A DNA stretch of 11,881 bases from JAVKFF01 sp040226215 (GCA_040226215.1 JAVKFF010000106.1:1-11881), one strand, 5' to 3'; positions 1-6,995 are shown, counted from the first letter of the stretch. Notes: generated by a model from the sequence alone, not told the origin. Numbers and translations are program-made.

Positions 1-939
1 GTCTACCAGCGCCGCATGGCGCCGGCCCGGCGGATTGCCGCGCGGGTGGAGCGGGTCCGCCGCCTCGGCGGCGAGCAGGTGGTCGAGATCCTCCGCCCCA
101 GCGCCGGCACCCGGCCAGACGTCGCCAAAGGCCTGCGAGTCGGCGACGATGTCGCCGTGCCGCTCGATCACCGCGTAAAGCGCCGGCGATGCGGTGGCGG
201 AGCCCGTCAGGCCGACGCGCGGCCGCCCGGTCCGGTCGGCGGAGGCGGGCTGCCGGCCGGCGCCGGCAAGCGCCGCCTCGAGGAGGGACGCATGCTGCTC
301 GGCGGTGAGGAATCGGCCGGCATTGCGCCAGCGCATCGCCGCGCCGCCCGAGATCGGGGACGGACCCTCGCCGCGCAGCGCCTGCAGGCGCGCCAGGGCG
401 GCGGCGCGGCGTGCCTCGACCTGCTGTGCGTGGCGGAGGGCGTCGGCATCGGGACGCCTACCGCCCAACGCCGCGAGATCGCCGAACAGCCGTTCCGCTT
501 CGGCCCGGTTGAAGCGGGCGATCGCCGCACCTTCCCCGTGCACGAGGTTCCACAGGAGAAGTTTGGGCATTGCCTTGCCGCCCCGGCCCAGCCGCCGCAA
601 CTCCACGGCATACTGGTAGGCGCTCATCGCCGCCTGGTCGTCGCGGCAGAAGATGATGGCCGCGAGGGGGGCGTGCGCGCCGGCGAACAGGCGGTTGAGG
701 AAGTCGCGCGCATGGTCGTCGAGGAAATCCTCGCAGAAGCCGGCGATGGCAGGCACGGCAGGGGCCGGACCGTCCGCCGTCGGCAGCTTCACGTCCACCG
801 GCAGGAAACCGGCGGCGCGGACCAGCGCCTCGGGCAGCCCGTTGCCGAAAACGCCGATGGCGGGCTCCGCGGCACCGGGCGGTACCTCCCGTCGCTGGAA
901 CGCGGCTTCCAGCGCCTCCCTGGCCTCGTCCTGACCCAC
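1..939 (-). CDS. 2-hydroxyacyl-CoA dehydratase family protein (HgdB/BcrB/FldC-like), 3' end outside window
   Basis: This reading frame is open for 313 codons from a GTG start to the left edge. GGAGG lies 4 nt before the GTG, and an in-frame stop at 967-969 leaves no ATG upstream. The translation fits the family that uses a [4Fe-4S] cluster and an ATP-dependent activator to remove water from 2-hydroxyacyl-CoA, or to reduce benzoyl-CoA. Visible motifs in order are LPEALVRAAGFLPV (residues 35-48), Cys69, IIFCRDDQ with Cys98, GEGPSPISG in mid-protein, and GLTGSATASPALYAVIERHG near residue 240. The two cysteines sit where the family has its first two cluster ligands. The third ligand would lie beyond the window edge. 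The gene is divergent from a MarR regulator and has a MarR-type palindrome 32 bp upstream of its start. The family assignment is from remembered sequence patterns. The substrate, and whether the protein is a true dehydratase, a reductase subunit or a divergent paralogue, are unknown. Confidence 0.8.
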   Translation of the reverse strand, partial: MGQDEAREALEAAFQRREVPPGAAEPAIGVFGNGLPEALVRAAGFLPVDVKLPTADGPAPAVPAIAGFCEDFLDDHARDFLNRLFAGAHAPLAAIIFCRDDQAAMSAYQYAVELRRLGRGGKAMPKLLLWNLVHGEGAAIARFNRAEAERLFGDLAALGGRRPDADALRHAQQVEARRAAALARLQALRGEGPSPISGGAAMRWRNAGRFLTAEQHASLLEAALAGAGRQPASADRTGRPRVGLTGSATASPALYAVIERHGDIVADSQAFGDVWPGAGAGAEDLDHLLAAEAADPLHPRGNPPGRRHAALVD

Positions 940-948
940 GCGTCCTCC
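940..948 (-). promoter_or_regulatory. Ribosome binding site deciding the GTG start of the dehydratase gene
   Basis: On the minus strand the sequence reads GGAGGACGC and then GTG. This near-perfect Shine-Dalgarno core fixes the GTG at 939 as the start. No alternative start exists before the upstream in-frame stop. Confidence 0.75.
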
Positions 949-970
949 AGACGGTTTCGCGCCCTGTTAT

Positions 971-989
971 TAGTTAAGAAAAGGAACTA
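971..989. promoter_or_regulatory. Predicted MarR operator (site 1), dehydratase/marR divergent region
   Basis: The imperfect palindrome TAGTT-N9-AACTA reads TAGTTCCTTTTCTTAACTA on the minus strand. Outer positions 968-969 and 991-992 also pair. It matches site 2 (1642-1660) at 15 of 19 positions in the same orientation relative to the gene it precedes. On the minus strand it starts 11 nt after a consensus TTGACA (1006-1001), so it covers where the -10 element should be, which suggests repression. MarR dimers usually bind palindromes of about this size. Binding by the adjacent regulator is inference. Confidence 0.65.
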
Positions 990-1000
990 TTATGAGCCGC

Positions 1001-1006
1001 TGTCAA
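1001..1006 (-). promoter_or_regulatory. Probable -35 element of the dehydratase promoter
   Basis: A perfect TTGACA on the minus strand lies 62 bp upstream of the GTG start. No clean -10 hexamer is visible at 16-18 nt spacing, where the predicted operator lies instead. The equivalent TTGACG stands before the CoA-transferase gene with nearly the same spacing to its operator. Confidence 0.45.
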
Positions 1007-1107
1007 TGCCTTCTCGCCGATTGGTCGCACCCGGCCACCCGGTTTGACCTCCGCAGCGCCACGCGCCACAGTCGGCCGATACCCCCGTACCCCAAGGAAA
1101 CCCGGAC

Positions 1108-1602
1108 GTGCCGACAGAGAACGACAAGCCGCCCATCGGGGAGATCGAACTCGGCTATCTGGCCGAGAATCTGCCCTTCCTGTCGCGTGTGCTGCGCGCT
1201 TTCATCCGGGCGGAAAACGCGCAGTTCTATGCCGATTTCGGCATCGAACAGGGCGAGATCGCCATCATCAACCTGATCGGCATCAATCCGGGCCTCTCGC
1301 AGAACGATCTCGCCGCCGCCGTGGTGATCAAGAAGTCGGCGGTCACCCATCTGGTCAAGGGCCTGGAGGCGCGGGGGCTCGTCACCCGCGAAAAAGGTAC
1401 CCGCGACAAGCGGTTCAACATGCTGCGACTGACCGAGGCGGGCGAGGATCTGCGCCAGCGCCTGCGCGCCCGCATGGTCGAGCAGCAGGAGGCGCTGCTG
1501 GGCCCGTTCAGCAAAGTGGAGCGGGCGATGCTGTTCGACCAGATGAACCGGCTCTGCAACCATCTCGCAGCCCGCACCGCCGCGCGCGGCCCGACCGAGT
1601 GA
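1108..1602 (+). CDS. MarR family transcriptional regulator
   Basis: This 164-residue protein has the usual MarR length and layout. An N-terminal helix (about 16-40, AENLPFLSRVLRAFIRAE) is followed by a winged helix-turn-helix. The HTH includes LSQNDLAAAVVIKKSAVTHL (about 69-88), where the recognition helix reads KKSAVTHLVKGLEARGL. The wing TREKGTRDKRFNMLRLTEAG follows, then C-terminal dimerisation helices. It starts at GTG with AAGGA 9 nt upstream. The gene sits between a divergent dehydratase-family gene and a co-directional CoA-transferase gene, and matching 19-bp palindromes lie near both. It is therefore the likely local repressor of both. MarR proteins in degradation gene clusters often sense an aromatic acid or acyl-CoA. 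The ligand here is unknown. Confidence 0.9.
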   Translation: MPTENDKPPIGEIELGYLAENLPFLSRVLRAFIRAENAQFYADFGIEQGEIAIINLIGINPGLSQNDLAAAVVIKKSAVTHLVKGLEARGLVTREKGTRDKRFNMLRLTEAGEDLRQRLRARMVEQQEALLGPFSKVERAMLFDQMNRLCNHLAARTAARGPTE

Positions 1603-1623
1603 CCGGATGCCGCTCCAGGCGGC

Positions 1624-1629
1624 TTGACG
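1624..1629 (+). promoter_or_regulatory. Probable -35 element of the CoA-transferase promoter
   Basis: TTGACG lies 12 nt before operator site 2 and 59 bp before the GTG start. Its position mirrors the TTGACA before site 1. A convincing -10 hexamer is not visible because the palindrome occupies that region. Confidence 0.4.
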
Positions 1630-1641
1630 CCGTCACCCTCA

Positions 1642-1660
1642 TAGTTCATTTCTTGAACTA
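1642..1660. promoter_or_regulatory. Predicted MarR operator (site 2), upstream of the CoA-transferase gene
   Basis: TAGTTCATTTCTTGAACTA is a palindrome with perfect 7-bp arms and a 5-nt centre. It lies in the 86-bp gap between marR and the transferase gene, at an expected -10 position. It shares 15 of 19 bases with site 1. It is unusually AT-rich for this very GC-rich sequence. Confidence 0.7.
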
Positions 1661-1674
1661 AAGAGGTTCGAGAC

Positions 1675-1680
1675 GGGAGG
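1675..1680 (+). promoter_or_regulatory. Ribosome binding site of the CoA-transferase gene
   Basis: GGGAGG lies 8 nt before the GTG at 1689 and supports that start. Confidence 0.6.
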
Positions 1681-1688
1681 CGAGTGCC

Positions 1689-2900
1689 GTGGCCCAGCCG
1701 CTTGCGGGTGTGCGCGTCGCAGATTTCAGCCACGTGGTGGCGGGGCCGCTGGCGACCCACTTCCTCAGGCTGCTCGGCGCCGAGGTGGTGAAGGTGGAGC
1801 CGCCCGGCGGCGACGTGCTGCGCGACTACACCCGCCGGGACGAGTTGCGCGGCATGGCCGAGCCGTTCATCTCGATGAATGCCGGCAAGAAGTCGGTCGT
1901 CCTCGATCTGAAGACCGATTTCGGGAGACAGGCCGCACGGGCCCTGGTGGCGCGCGCCGACATCGTGGTGGAGAATTTCCGCCCCGGCGTGGCCGAGCGC
2001 CTCGGCGTCGGCTACGAGGAGCTCAAGGCCGCAAGCCCGGGCCTGATTTACTGTGCCATGTCCGGCTTCGGCCAGTCCGGACCGATGCGCGACTACCCGG
2101 CCATCGACCATATCATCCAGCGCGTGTCCGGCCTGATGTGCCTGTCGGGCGAGCCCGACACCGGACCGATGCGCGTCGGCTTCCCCATCGTCGACACCTA
2201 CAGCGCCCTGCTCGCCGCCTTCGCCATCCTCTCGGCCTATATCCAGCGCCAGCGCGACCCGGAACGCCGGGGGCAGTATGTCGACCTCTCCATGCTCGAC
2301 GCCTCGCTGGTGATGATGTCCTCCGTCATCGCCCCCCTGGTGATCTCCGGCGAGGCGCCGAGGCGCACCGGCAATCGCGGCTTCTCCCTCGCCCCCACGG
2401 CCGACACCTTCGAAACCGCCGACGCGCCGCTGACCATCGGCGCGGTGCAGCAGAACCAGTACGAGCGGCTGGTCGGCGTGCTGGAGCGACCCGACCTGCT
2501 GGCCGACCCGCGCTTCGCCACGCCGGCGGCGCGCATGGCCAATGACGAGGCGCTGCAGCACGAACTGACGCAGAGCTTCCGCAGCCGAAGCGCGGCGGAG
2601 TGGGAGCGCCGGTTGAGCGCCGCGGGCGTGCCGGCCGGCGTGGTGCGTGAGGTCGAGGACGCCTTCGCTTCCGACCAGGTCGAGGGACGCGGCCTGAAGC
2701 TGGAGATCCCTGTGCCGGTGGCGGCGGTCGGGAAGGCGACGATCCTCAATGCCGGCTTCCGCTTCGCCCATGACGGCCCCGGCCTCGACGCGCCGCCGCC
2801 GGCGCTGGGCCAGCACACCGAGGAGGTGCTGGCGGAGCTCGGCCTCGCCTCTCCAGGCACCGGAACGGACGGGCCGGAGAGCGATCCGGCAGACGGATAA
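1689..2900 (+). CDS. CaiB/BaiF (family III) CoA-transferase
   Basis: This 403-residue protein has the usual family length. It would move CoA from one acyl-CoA to a free carboxylic acid through an enzyme-bound aspartyl-CoA intermediate. Typical motifs are visible: an N-terminal GVRVADFSHVVAGPLATHFL, GAEVVKVEPPGGD (residues 30-42), the FISMNAGKKSVVLDLK block (60-75), ENFRPGVAERLGVGYEEL (95-112), and YCAMSGFGQSGP...AIDHIIQ. In the last block Asp140 corresponds to the catalytic aspartate. The carboxyl end has the ALGQHTEEVLAELG signature. The gene follows marR after an 86-bp gap holding operator site 2, so it probably has its own repressible promoter. Together with the divergent dehydratase-family gene it resembles the FldA plus FldBC logic (CoA activation, then dehydration). 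The actual substrate is unknown. Confidence 0.92.
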   Translation: MAQPLAGVRVADFSHVVAGPLATHFLRLLGAEVVKVEPPGGDVLRDYTRRDELRGMAEPFISMNAGKKSVVLDLKTDFGRQAARALVARADIVVENFRPGVAERLGVGYEELKAASPGLIYCAMSGFGQSGPMRDYPAIDHIIQRVSGLMCLSGEPDTGPMRVGFPIVDTYSALLAAFAILSAYIQRQRDPERRGQYVDLSMLDASLVMMSSVIAPLVISGEAPRRTGNRGFSLAPTADTFETADAPLTIGAVQQNQYERLVGVLERPDLLADPRFATPAARMANDEALQHELTQSFRSRSAAEWERRLSAAGVPAGVVREVEDAFASDQVEGRGLKLEIPVPVAAVGKATILNAGFRFAHDGPGLDAPPPALGQHTEEVLAELGLASPGTGTDGPESDPADG

Positions 2901-2969
2901 CGCAGGCCAACTGCCCGCGGCCGGCGAATTGCCGGTCTGCCGGCGGCTGCCTAACCTGCCGTTCTCATC

Positions 2970-3009
2970 CGGCCCGGGCAGCCGCGCCGTCGCGGCGCCG
3001 CCCGGGCCG
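2970..3009. terminator. Strong bidirectional hairpin between convergent genes
   Basis: The outer arms CGGCCCGGGC (2970-2979) and GCCCGGGCCG (3000-3009) pair perfectly. Inside them GCCGCG (2981-2986) pairs with CGCGGC (2991-2996) around the loop CCGT. Only a 1-nt versus 3-nt internal bulge interrupts the stem. It lies between the ends of the CoA-transferase gene and the minus-strand membrane-protein gene, the expected place for a shared terminator. No T-run follows on either strand, so it may act with Rho or as an mRNA-end stabiliser. Confidence 0.55.
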
Positions 3010-3057
3010 CCCGCCAGCGGCGTTTCCGCCGACAGCCGGGCGCGAGACCAGAGTCGC

Positions 3058-3369
3058 TCAGTCGATCGGCGGCGCCGGTTTGCGTGGCTTCAGCGCCTGC
3101 CAGCGCGCCACCAGCCAGGCCGGCACGAAGACGAGGGCGAGGAAGACGATGCCGCCGATCACCGTGGTCAGCATGTCGGCGATACCCAGAATCTCGATCA
3201 GCCAGCCCAGCACGAAGAACAGCACGACGCCGGCGGCGGTGAAGGCGGTCACGAAAATCGCGGCGGCGGCCACGGGCCGCTCGCTCTCGTGTCGGTGCCG
3301 CAGCACATGGATCACCGACAGCACCAGGATCGCCAGCCAGATGATCAGGGCCCAGAAGGTGACGGACAT
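3058..3369 (-). CDS. Small three-helix membrane protein, function unknown
   Basis: This 103-residue protein has three predicted membrane segments at about residues 4-22, 33-56 and 65-89. A basic His/Arg-rich loop (HVLRHRHESER) lies after the first segment. The C-terminal tail ALKPRKPAPPID is probably cytoplasmic. The start is ATG. Its ribosome site GAGGAG overlaps the stop codon of the E2 gene, and the gap between the genes is only 15 bp. It is therefore almost certainly translated from the dehydrogenase transcript and is its last gene. I do not recognise a named family. Position suggests a role linked to the dehydrogenase operon, but nothing in the sequence shows a catalytic site. Confidence 0.75.
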   Translation of the reverse strand: MSVTFWALIIWLAILVLSVIHVLRHRHESERPVAAAAIFVTAFTAAGVVLFFVLGWLIEILGIADMLTTVIGGIVFLALVFVPAWLVARWQALKPRKPAPPID

Positions 3370-3384
3370 GGACGCGCGATCTCC

Positions 3385-4812
3385 TCAGTTGTGGATCAGG
3401 AGTTCGTCGGGATCTTCCAGCAGACGCTTCAGGTCGTTCATGAAGCGGGCGGCGTCCGCTCCGTCGACGACCCGGTGATCGAAGGCCAGCGACAGGGGCA
3501 GCACCAGCGCCACGCGCTCCTCCGGCGCCTCGATCGAGCCGGTGACGACCCGCTCGAGAGCGGCACGGGCGGCGCCAAGGATGGCCACCTGCGGATGGTT
3601 GATGATGGGGGAGAGGCCGGTGCCGCCGATGGCGCCGACATTGGTCAGCGTGAAGGTGCCGCCCTGCAGCATCTCCCGGCTCGGCCGCTCGTCGGCCAGC
3701 CTGCGCGACAGTTCGCTCAGTTCGAGCGCCAGGTCGATCACGCTCTTGCGGTCCGCCTGGCGCAGCACCGGCACGACGAGGCCCCAGTCGGAATCGAGCG
3801 CGACGCCGATATTGCGTTCCTCGGCGAGGATGATCTCTTCCGCCTCGGCGTCGAAGCGGGCGTTGAAGCTTGGATGCTCCCGCAGCGCCGCGGCCAGCGC
3901 CTTGACGAGAAGCGGGGTCAGGGTGAGCTTGCCGCCGGCCGCCTCGACCGTCTCGCCATGGCTCACCCGCAGACGCTCGAGCGCGGTGATGTCGGCGCGA
4001 TCAACGTGCAGCACGTGGGGTATCTCCGACCAGGCTTGCGCCATGTGCCGGGCGGTGGCGCGCCGGATCGAGCGCAGCTTGCGGCGTTGCGGTTCGCCCG
4101 TCTGACCGTCTGCGGATTCCCGAGCGGCCTCCTCACCGGAAGTCTCGCCAGCCGCCCTGCGCACGTCTTGCGCGAGCACGCGGCCATCCTCGCCGCTGCC
4201 GTCGACCGCCTTCAGGTCGACATCGAGAGCGCGCGCCAGCTTGCGCACCGCCGGGGTCGCCTTGGCCGGGGTCGCCTTGGCCGGGGTGGCCGATCGCGCC
4301 TTTCCTTGCGCGGACTCGTCCCGACCCGACTCGTCTACTCTCGGCTCGGCCTTTCCGGGCTCGTCCTCAGCGGCAACGTCCTTGCGGGTTGGGCCGGACC
4401 GGTCGTCGGTATCCGCCCGCTCCCCTCCCGCTTTTGCGTCTCCGGCCGTCGGCTTCGCCGTGCGAGCATCCGCAGCAGCCGCATCTTCCTCGTCCACCGC
4501 TTCGTCATCCGCATCGTCGGTCTCCTCGCCTGCCGCGTCCTCCCGAGGCGCGTTATCCTCGTCGTCGCCGGCCTCGCCGCGGTCGATCAGCATCAGCACC
4601 TCGCCGACGGAGACGATGTCGCCCTCGGCCACCTTTATCTCCTCAACGGTGCCGGCGACCGGCGAGGGAATCTCGATTGCCGCCTTGTCGGTCTCCGCCA
4701 CCAGCACGTTGTCCCCCGCCGCGATCGCGTCGCCGGGCGACACCAGCAGTTCGAGGATCTCCGCCTCGTGAATGCCCTCGCCGGGGTCCTGGAGCTTGAA
4801 CGAATAGGCCAT
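3385..4812 (-). CDS. 2-oxoacid dehydrogenase complex E2, dihydrolipoamide acyltransferase
   Basis: This 475-residue protein carries the acyl group on lipoate and transfers it to CoA. One lipoyl domain fills residues 1-77, with Lys43 in ETDKA as the lipoylation site. A long acidic, Ala/Pro-rich flexible linker follows (about 78-185), including the repeated unit KATPA. Next is a peripheral subunit-binding domain (about 186-222, VRKLARALDVDLKAVDGSG...GRVLAQDV) that should dock E1 or E3. The catalytic domain runs from about 243 to the end. It contains FTLTNVGAIGG and the active-site motif DHRVVDGADAARF (His near 445, Asp near 449). The stop of E1-beta is 24 bp upstream, so the two are co-transcribed. 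A clear ribosome site is not visible before the ATG. The acyl substrate (acetyl or branched-chain) cannot be fixed from E2 alone, but the linked E1-alpha points to pyruvate. Confidence 0.93.
   Translation of the reverse strand: MAYSFKLQDPGEGIHEAEILELLVSPGDAIAAGDNVLVAETDKAAIEIPSPVAGTVEEIKVAEGDIVSVGEVLMLIDRGEAGDDEDNAPREDAAGEETDDADDEAVDEEDAAAADARTAKPTAGDAKAGGERADTDDRSGPTRKDVAAEDEPGKAEPRVDESGRDESAQGKARSATPAKATPAKATPAVRKLARALDVDLKAVDGSGEDGRVLAQDVRRAAGETSGEEAARESADGQTGEPQRRKLRSIRRATARHMAQAWSEIPHVLHVDRADITALERLRVSHGETVEAAGGKLTLTPLLVKALAAALREHPSFNARFDAEAEEIILAEERNIGVALDSDWGLVVPVLRQADRKSVIDLALELSELSRRLADERPSREMLQGGTFTLTNVGAIGGTGLSPIINHPQVAILGAARAALERVVTGSIEAPEERVALVLPLSLAFDHRVVDGADAARFMNDLKRLLEDPDELLIHN
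4251..4287. repeat. 15-bp tandem repeat in the E2 linker
   Basis: Two perfect copies and a partial third of CCGGGGTCGCCTTGG encode repeated Lys-Ala-Thr-Pro-Ala in the E2 interdomain linker. The period is a multiple of three, so copy-number change would keep the frame and only alter linker length. Confidence 0.85.
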
Positions 4813-4836
4813 TATCAGGTCCGTCTCGGTCGGGTT

Positions 4837-5817
4837 TCAGAACGCCAGCGTCTCGCGGCAGGCGGCAAGGACGCGCGCGGCGTCGGGCAGGAAGTGCTCT
4901 TCGCGCGCGAAGAACGGGACATGGATGTCGGGTCCGGTGACGCGGGCGACCGGCGCCTCCAGCGTGAGGAAGGCGTGCTCATTGATGCGCGCGCAGATCT
5001 CGCCGGCCGGGCCGTAGCTCATCGGCGCCTCATGGACGACGACGCAGCGCCCGGTGCGCGCCACCGACCGCGTCACCGTCCCGTGGTCCAGCGGGGAGAG
5101 CGAGAGCAGGTCGATCACCTCGGCCTCGCGGCCGTCCTCGCCCGACAGCGTCTCCGCCGCCTCCAGCGCGACCGGCAGCATGGCGCCGAAGGCGATGACG
5201 GTCAGGTCGTCGCCTTCCCGCGCGGTCCGCGCCCGGCCGATCTCGATCTCCTCGACCGCGTCGGGCACCTCCTCGCGAAAGGCACGGTAGCTCGCCTTGG
5301 GCTCGAAGAAGACGACCGGGTCCGGGTCGGCGATCGCCGCGTGCAGGAGGGCACGGGCATTGGCCGGGGTCGACGGCACCACGATCTTGAGGCCCGGCAT
5401 GTGGGCGTAGAAGACCTCGCGGCTTTCCGAATGGTGCTCCAGCGCCCGCACGCCGGCGCCATAGGGCATGCGGACCACCATGGGCACGCCGAAGCGTCCC
5501 TGGGTGCGCCAGCGCATCCTCGAGGCGTGCGACTCCAGCTGGTGAAAGCCGAGATAGGAGAAGCCGGAAAACTGCATCTCCGGTACCGGCTTCATGCCGT
5601 TGAGCGCCAGGCCGATGGAGAAGCCCAGAATGCCGGACTCCGCCAGCGGCGTGTCGACCACGCGCTCTTCCCCGAAGGCCTCGATCAGCCCCTGGGTGGC
5701 GCGGAAGATGCCACCGTCGACGCCGACATCCTCGCCCAGCACCATGACCGCCTCGTCGGCCTCCATGGCCTCGTGAAGGGCCTGGTTGATCGCCTCGACC
5801 ATCGTCAGTTCAGCCAT
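4837..5817 (-). CDS. 2-oxoacid dehydrogenase E1 component, beta subunit
   Basis: The product is 326 residues from the ATG at 5817. AGGAGGT lies exactly 7 nt upstream, so I prefer this start to the in-frame ATG eight codons earlier. It is the transketolase-like beta half of the thiamine-diphosphate-dependent E1. Visible features are EADEAVMVLGEDVGVDGGIF near the N-terminus, including the conserved GEDV; the TPLAESGILGFSIGLALNG region; QFSGFSYLGFHQL; PYGAGVRALEHHSESREVFYAHMPGL, with the usual H-S-E segment; and a C-terminal transketolase domain (VIDLLSLSPLD, then PDIHVPFFAREEHFLPD). Its start overlaps the end of E1-alpha by 8 bp, which indicates translational coupling and a 1:1 product ratio. 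The E2 gene follows 24 bp downstream. Confidence 0.93.
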   Translation of the reverse strand: MAELTMVEAINQALHEAMEADEAVMVLGEDVGVDGGIFRATQGLIEAFGEERVVDTPLAESGILGFSIGLALNGMKPVPEMQFSGFSYLGFHQLESHASRMRWRTQGRFGVPMVVRMPYGAGVRALEHHSESREVFYAHMPGLKIVVPSTPANARALLHAAIADPDPVVFFEPKASYRAFREEVPDAVEEIEIGRARTAREGDDLTVIAFGAMLPVALEAAETLSGEDGREAEVIDLLSLSPLDHGTVTRSVARTGRCVVVHEAPMSYGPAGEICARINEHAFLTLEAPVARVTGPDIHVPFFAREEHFLPDAARVLAACRETLAF

Positions 5818-6910
5818 GGTCGCCACCTCCTCGATCGGCATCGTCCAGCCAGCGCTCGCGCTGGCGGACGAGTTCGGGGGTCGGCTCGGCGTGGATGTGT
5901 TCGAAGATCGGCCCGACGGAGTCCAGTTCGGCGATGCGGGCCTGCGCCCGCTCCCAGGCGTCGTCGATGATCTCCTCGATCTCGTCTTCCATCGCCTCGC
6001 GGCCGTCCTTGTCGAGGACGCCGCGATCGGCGAGGTAGGTCGCCAGACGCTTCAGCGGGTCGCGCTCGAGCCAGCGCTCGACCTCGTCGTCCTCGCGGTA
6101 GCGCGTGGGGTCATCGGCGGTGGTGTGCATTTCCAGCCGGTAGGTGACGCATTCGATCAGGGTCGCCCGGCCGTCCCGGCGCGCCCGCGCCACGGCCTCG
6201 CTGGCTGCCACGTGGCAGGCGAACAGGTCGTTGCCATCGACCTGCAGCGCCGGCAGGCCATAGGCGATCGCCTTCTGCGCCAGCGTCCTCGACGCCGTCT
6301 GCCGGCTGCGCGGCACGGAGATGGCGTACTGGTTGTTCTGGCACACGAAGACCACCGGGCAGTCGAAGACGGCTGCGAAGTTCAGCGCCTCGTGGAAATC
6401 GCCCTGCGAGGTGGCGCCGTCGCCGAAGAAGGTCATGGCGACATCGTCGCTCCCCCGCAGGCGGGCCGCATGGGCGATACCGACGGCCTGCAGCATCTGC
6501 GTGCCCACCGGCACGGCGTTGGGCAGGTCGCGTGCCTCCTCCGGCAGGTTCACGCCTTCGTTGTAGCCGGCGTCGAAGACCAGCATGTCCGCCGGATCGG
6601 TGCCGCGCCAGAGATTGGCCGCGGTCTCCCGGTAGGAGGGCACGAACCAGTCCGACGGGCGCAGCGCACCGATGGTGCCGATCTGGGCCGCCTCCTGGCC
6701 GTTCACCGGGGCGAAGGTGCCGATCTGGCCGGAGCGCTGTAGCGTCAGCCGCCGCTCGTCGAAGCGGCGGGCGAGCAGCATGGTGCGGAAGCCCCGGCGC
6801 AGCAGCTCGTCCGGGATCTCGGGCATCAGCGCCTCGTCGACCGTGCCCTCTTGGTCGAGGATCGAGAGGTGGTTGAGCTCGAGATCGATCTCGATGGGCT
6901 CGCGGGGCAT
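5810..6910 (-). CDS. pdhA: Pyruvate dehydrogenase-type E1 component, alpha subunit
   Basis: This 366-residue thiamine-diphosphate enzyme subunit decarboxylates the 2-oxoacid. The cofactor motif is GDG (163-165) to NN (192-193) in FFGDGATSQGDFHEALNF...CQNNQYAIS. Other family blocks are QIGTFAPVNGQEAAQIG (62-78), DWFVPSYRE (87-95), and HTTADDPTRYRED (262-274) in the phosphorylation-loop region. The wording of these blocks (GT-P-GQEAAQIG, PSYRE, DGxDLFA) is closer to the Gram-positive and archaeal PdhA type than to the usual alphaproteobacterial PdhA. That makes pyruvate the favoured substrate, with a branched-chain oxoacid as the alternative. The start is ATG with GGAG 5 nt upstream. It lies 85 bp downstream of the SDR-VKOR fusion gene on the same strand and overlaps E1-beta by 8 bp. 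Confidence 0.88.
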   Translation of the reverse strand: MPREPIEIDLELNHLSILDQEGTVDEALMPEIPDELLRRGFRTMLLARRFDERRLTLQRSGQIGTFAPVNGQEAAQIGTIGALRPSDWFVPSYRETAANLWRGTDPADMLVFDAGYNEGVNLPEEARDLPNAVPVGTQMLQAVGIAHAARLRGSDDVAMTFFGDGATSQGDFHEALNFAAVFDCPVVFVCQNNQYAISVPRSRQTASRTLAQKAIAYGLPALQVDGNDLFACHVAASEAVARARRDGRATLIECVTYRLEMHTTADDPTRYREDDEVERWLERDPLKRLATYLADRGVLDKDGREAMEDEIEEIIDDAWERAQARIAELDSVGPIFEHIHAEPTPELVRQRERWLDDADRGGGDHG

Positions 6911-6964
6911 GGGTTCTCCGGCATTGCCTGTCGGCCCGCGCGGTCCCCTCCTGACGGGCGATCC

Positions 6965-6986
6965 GGGCCATGACGTCTCATGGCCC
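6965..6986. other. Perfect 9-bp hairpin between the fusion gene and pdhA
   Basis: GGGCCATGA (6965-6973) and TCATGGCCC (6978-6986) are perfect complements around the loop CGTC. The hairpin begins 10 nt after the stop of the 826-residue gene and ends 55 nt before the pdhA start. No T-run follows on the minus strand, so it may be a partial terminator, a processing site or an operator instead of a full stop. Confidence 0.5.
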
Positions 6987-6995
6987 TGGAAACGC

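Noticed and set aside
16..1047. A 343-codon plus-strand open frame across the dehydratase gene
   Set aside because: It is Arg/Gly/Ala-rich with no domain pattern, and it is antisense to a frame with a clear family match and ribosome site. Long antisense frames are expected in GC-rich coding DNA.
992..1276. Plus-strand ATG at 992 with AAGGA upstream, possible leader peptide before marR
   Set aside because: It has a plausible ribosome site, but the frame runs out of phase deep into marR and its Ser/Arg/Pro-rich translation looks non-coding. The AAGGA is part of the operator palindrome.
1044..1661. Second plus-strand frame overlapping marR
   Set aside because: It is an out-of-frame shadow of marR with Arg/Gly-rich translation and no motif.
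2920..2935. Small inverted repeat CCGGC-GAATT-GCCGG after the CoA-transferase gene
   Set aside because: The arms are only 5 bp and very GC-rich, so chance occurrence is likely. The much stronger hairpin at 2970-3009 explains termination better.
5818..5841. E1-beta start eight codons earlier
   Set aside because: The perfect AGGAGGT lies inside those codons, 7 nt before the ATG at 5817, so the shorter form is preferred.
2749..5970. A 1073-codon plus-strand open frame
   Set aside because: It runs antisense to the E2 and E1-beta genes. Its composition (His/Arg/Asp runs) is that of a shadow frame and no motif is visible.
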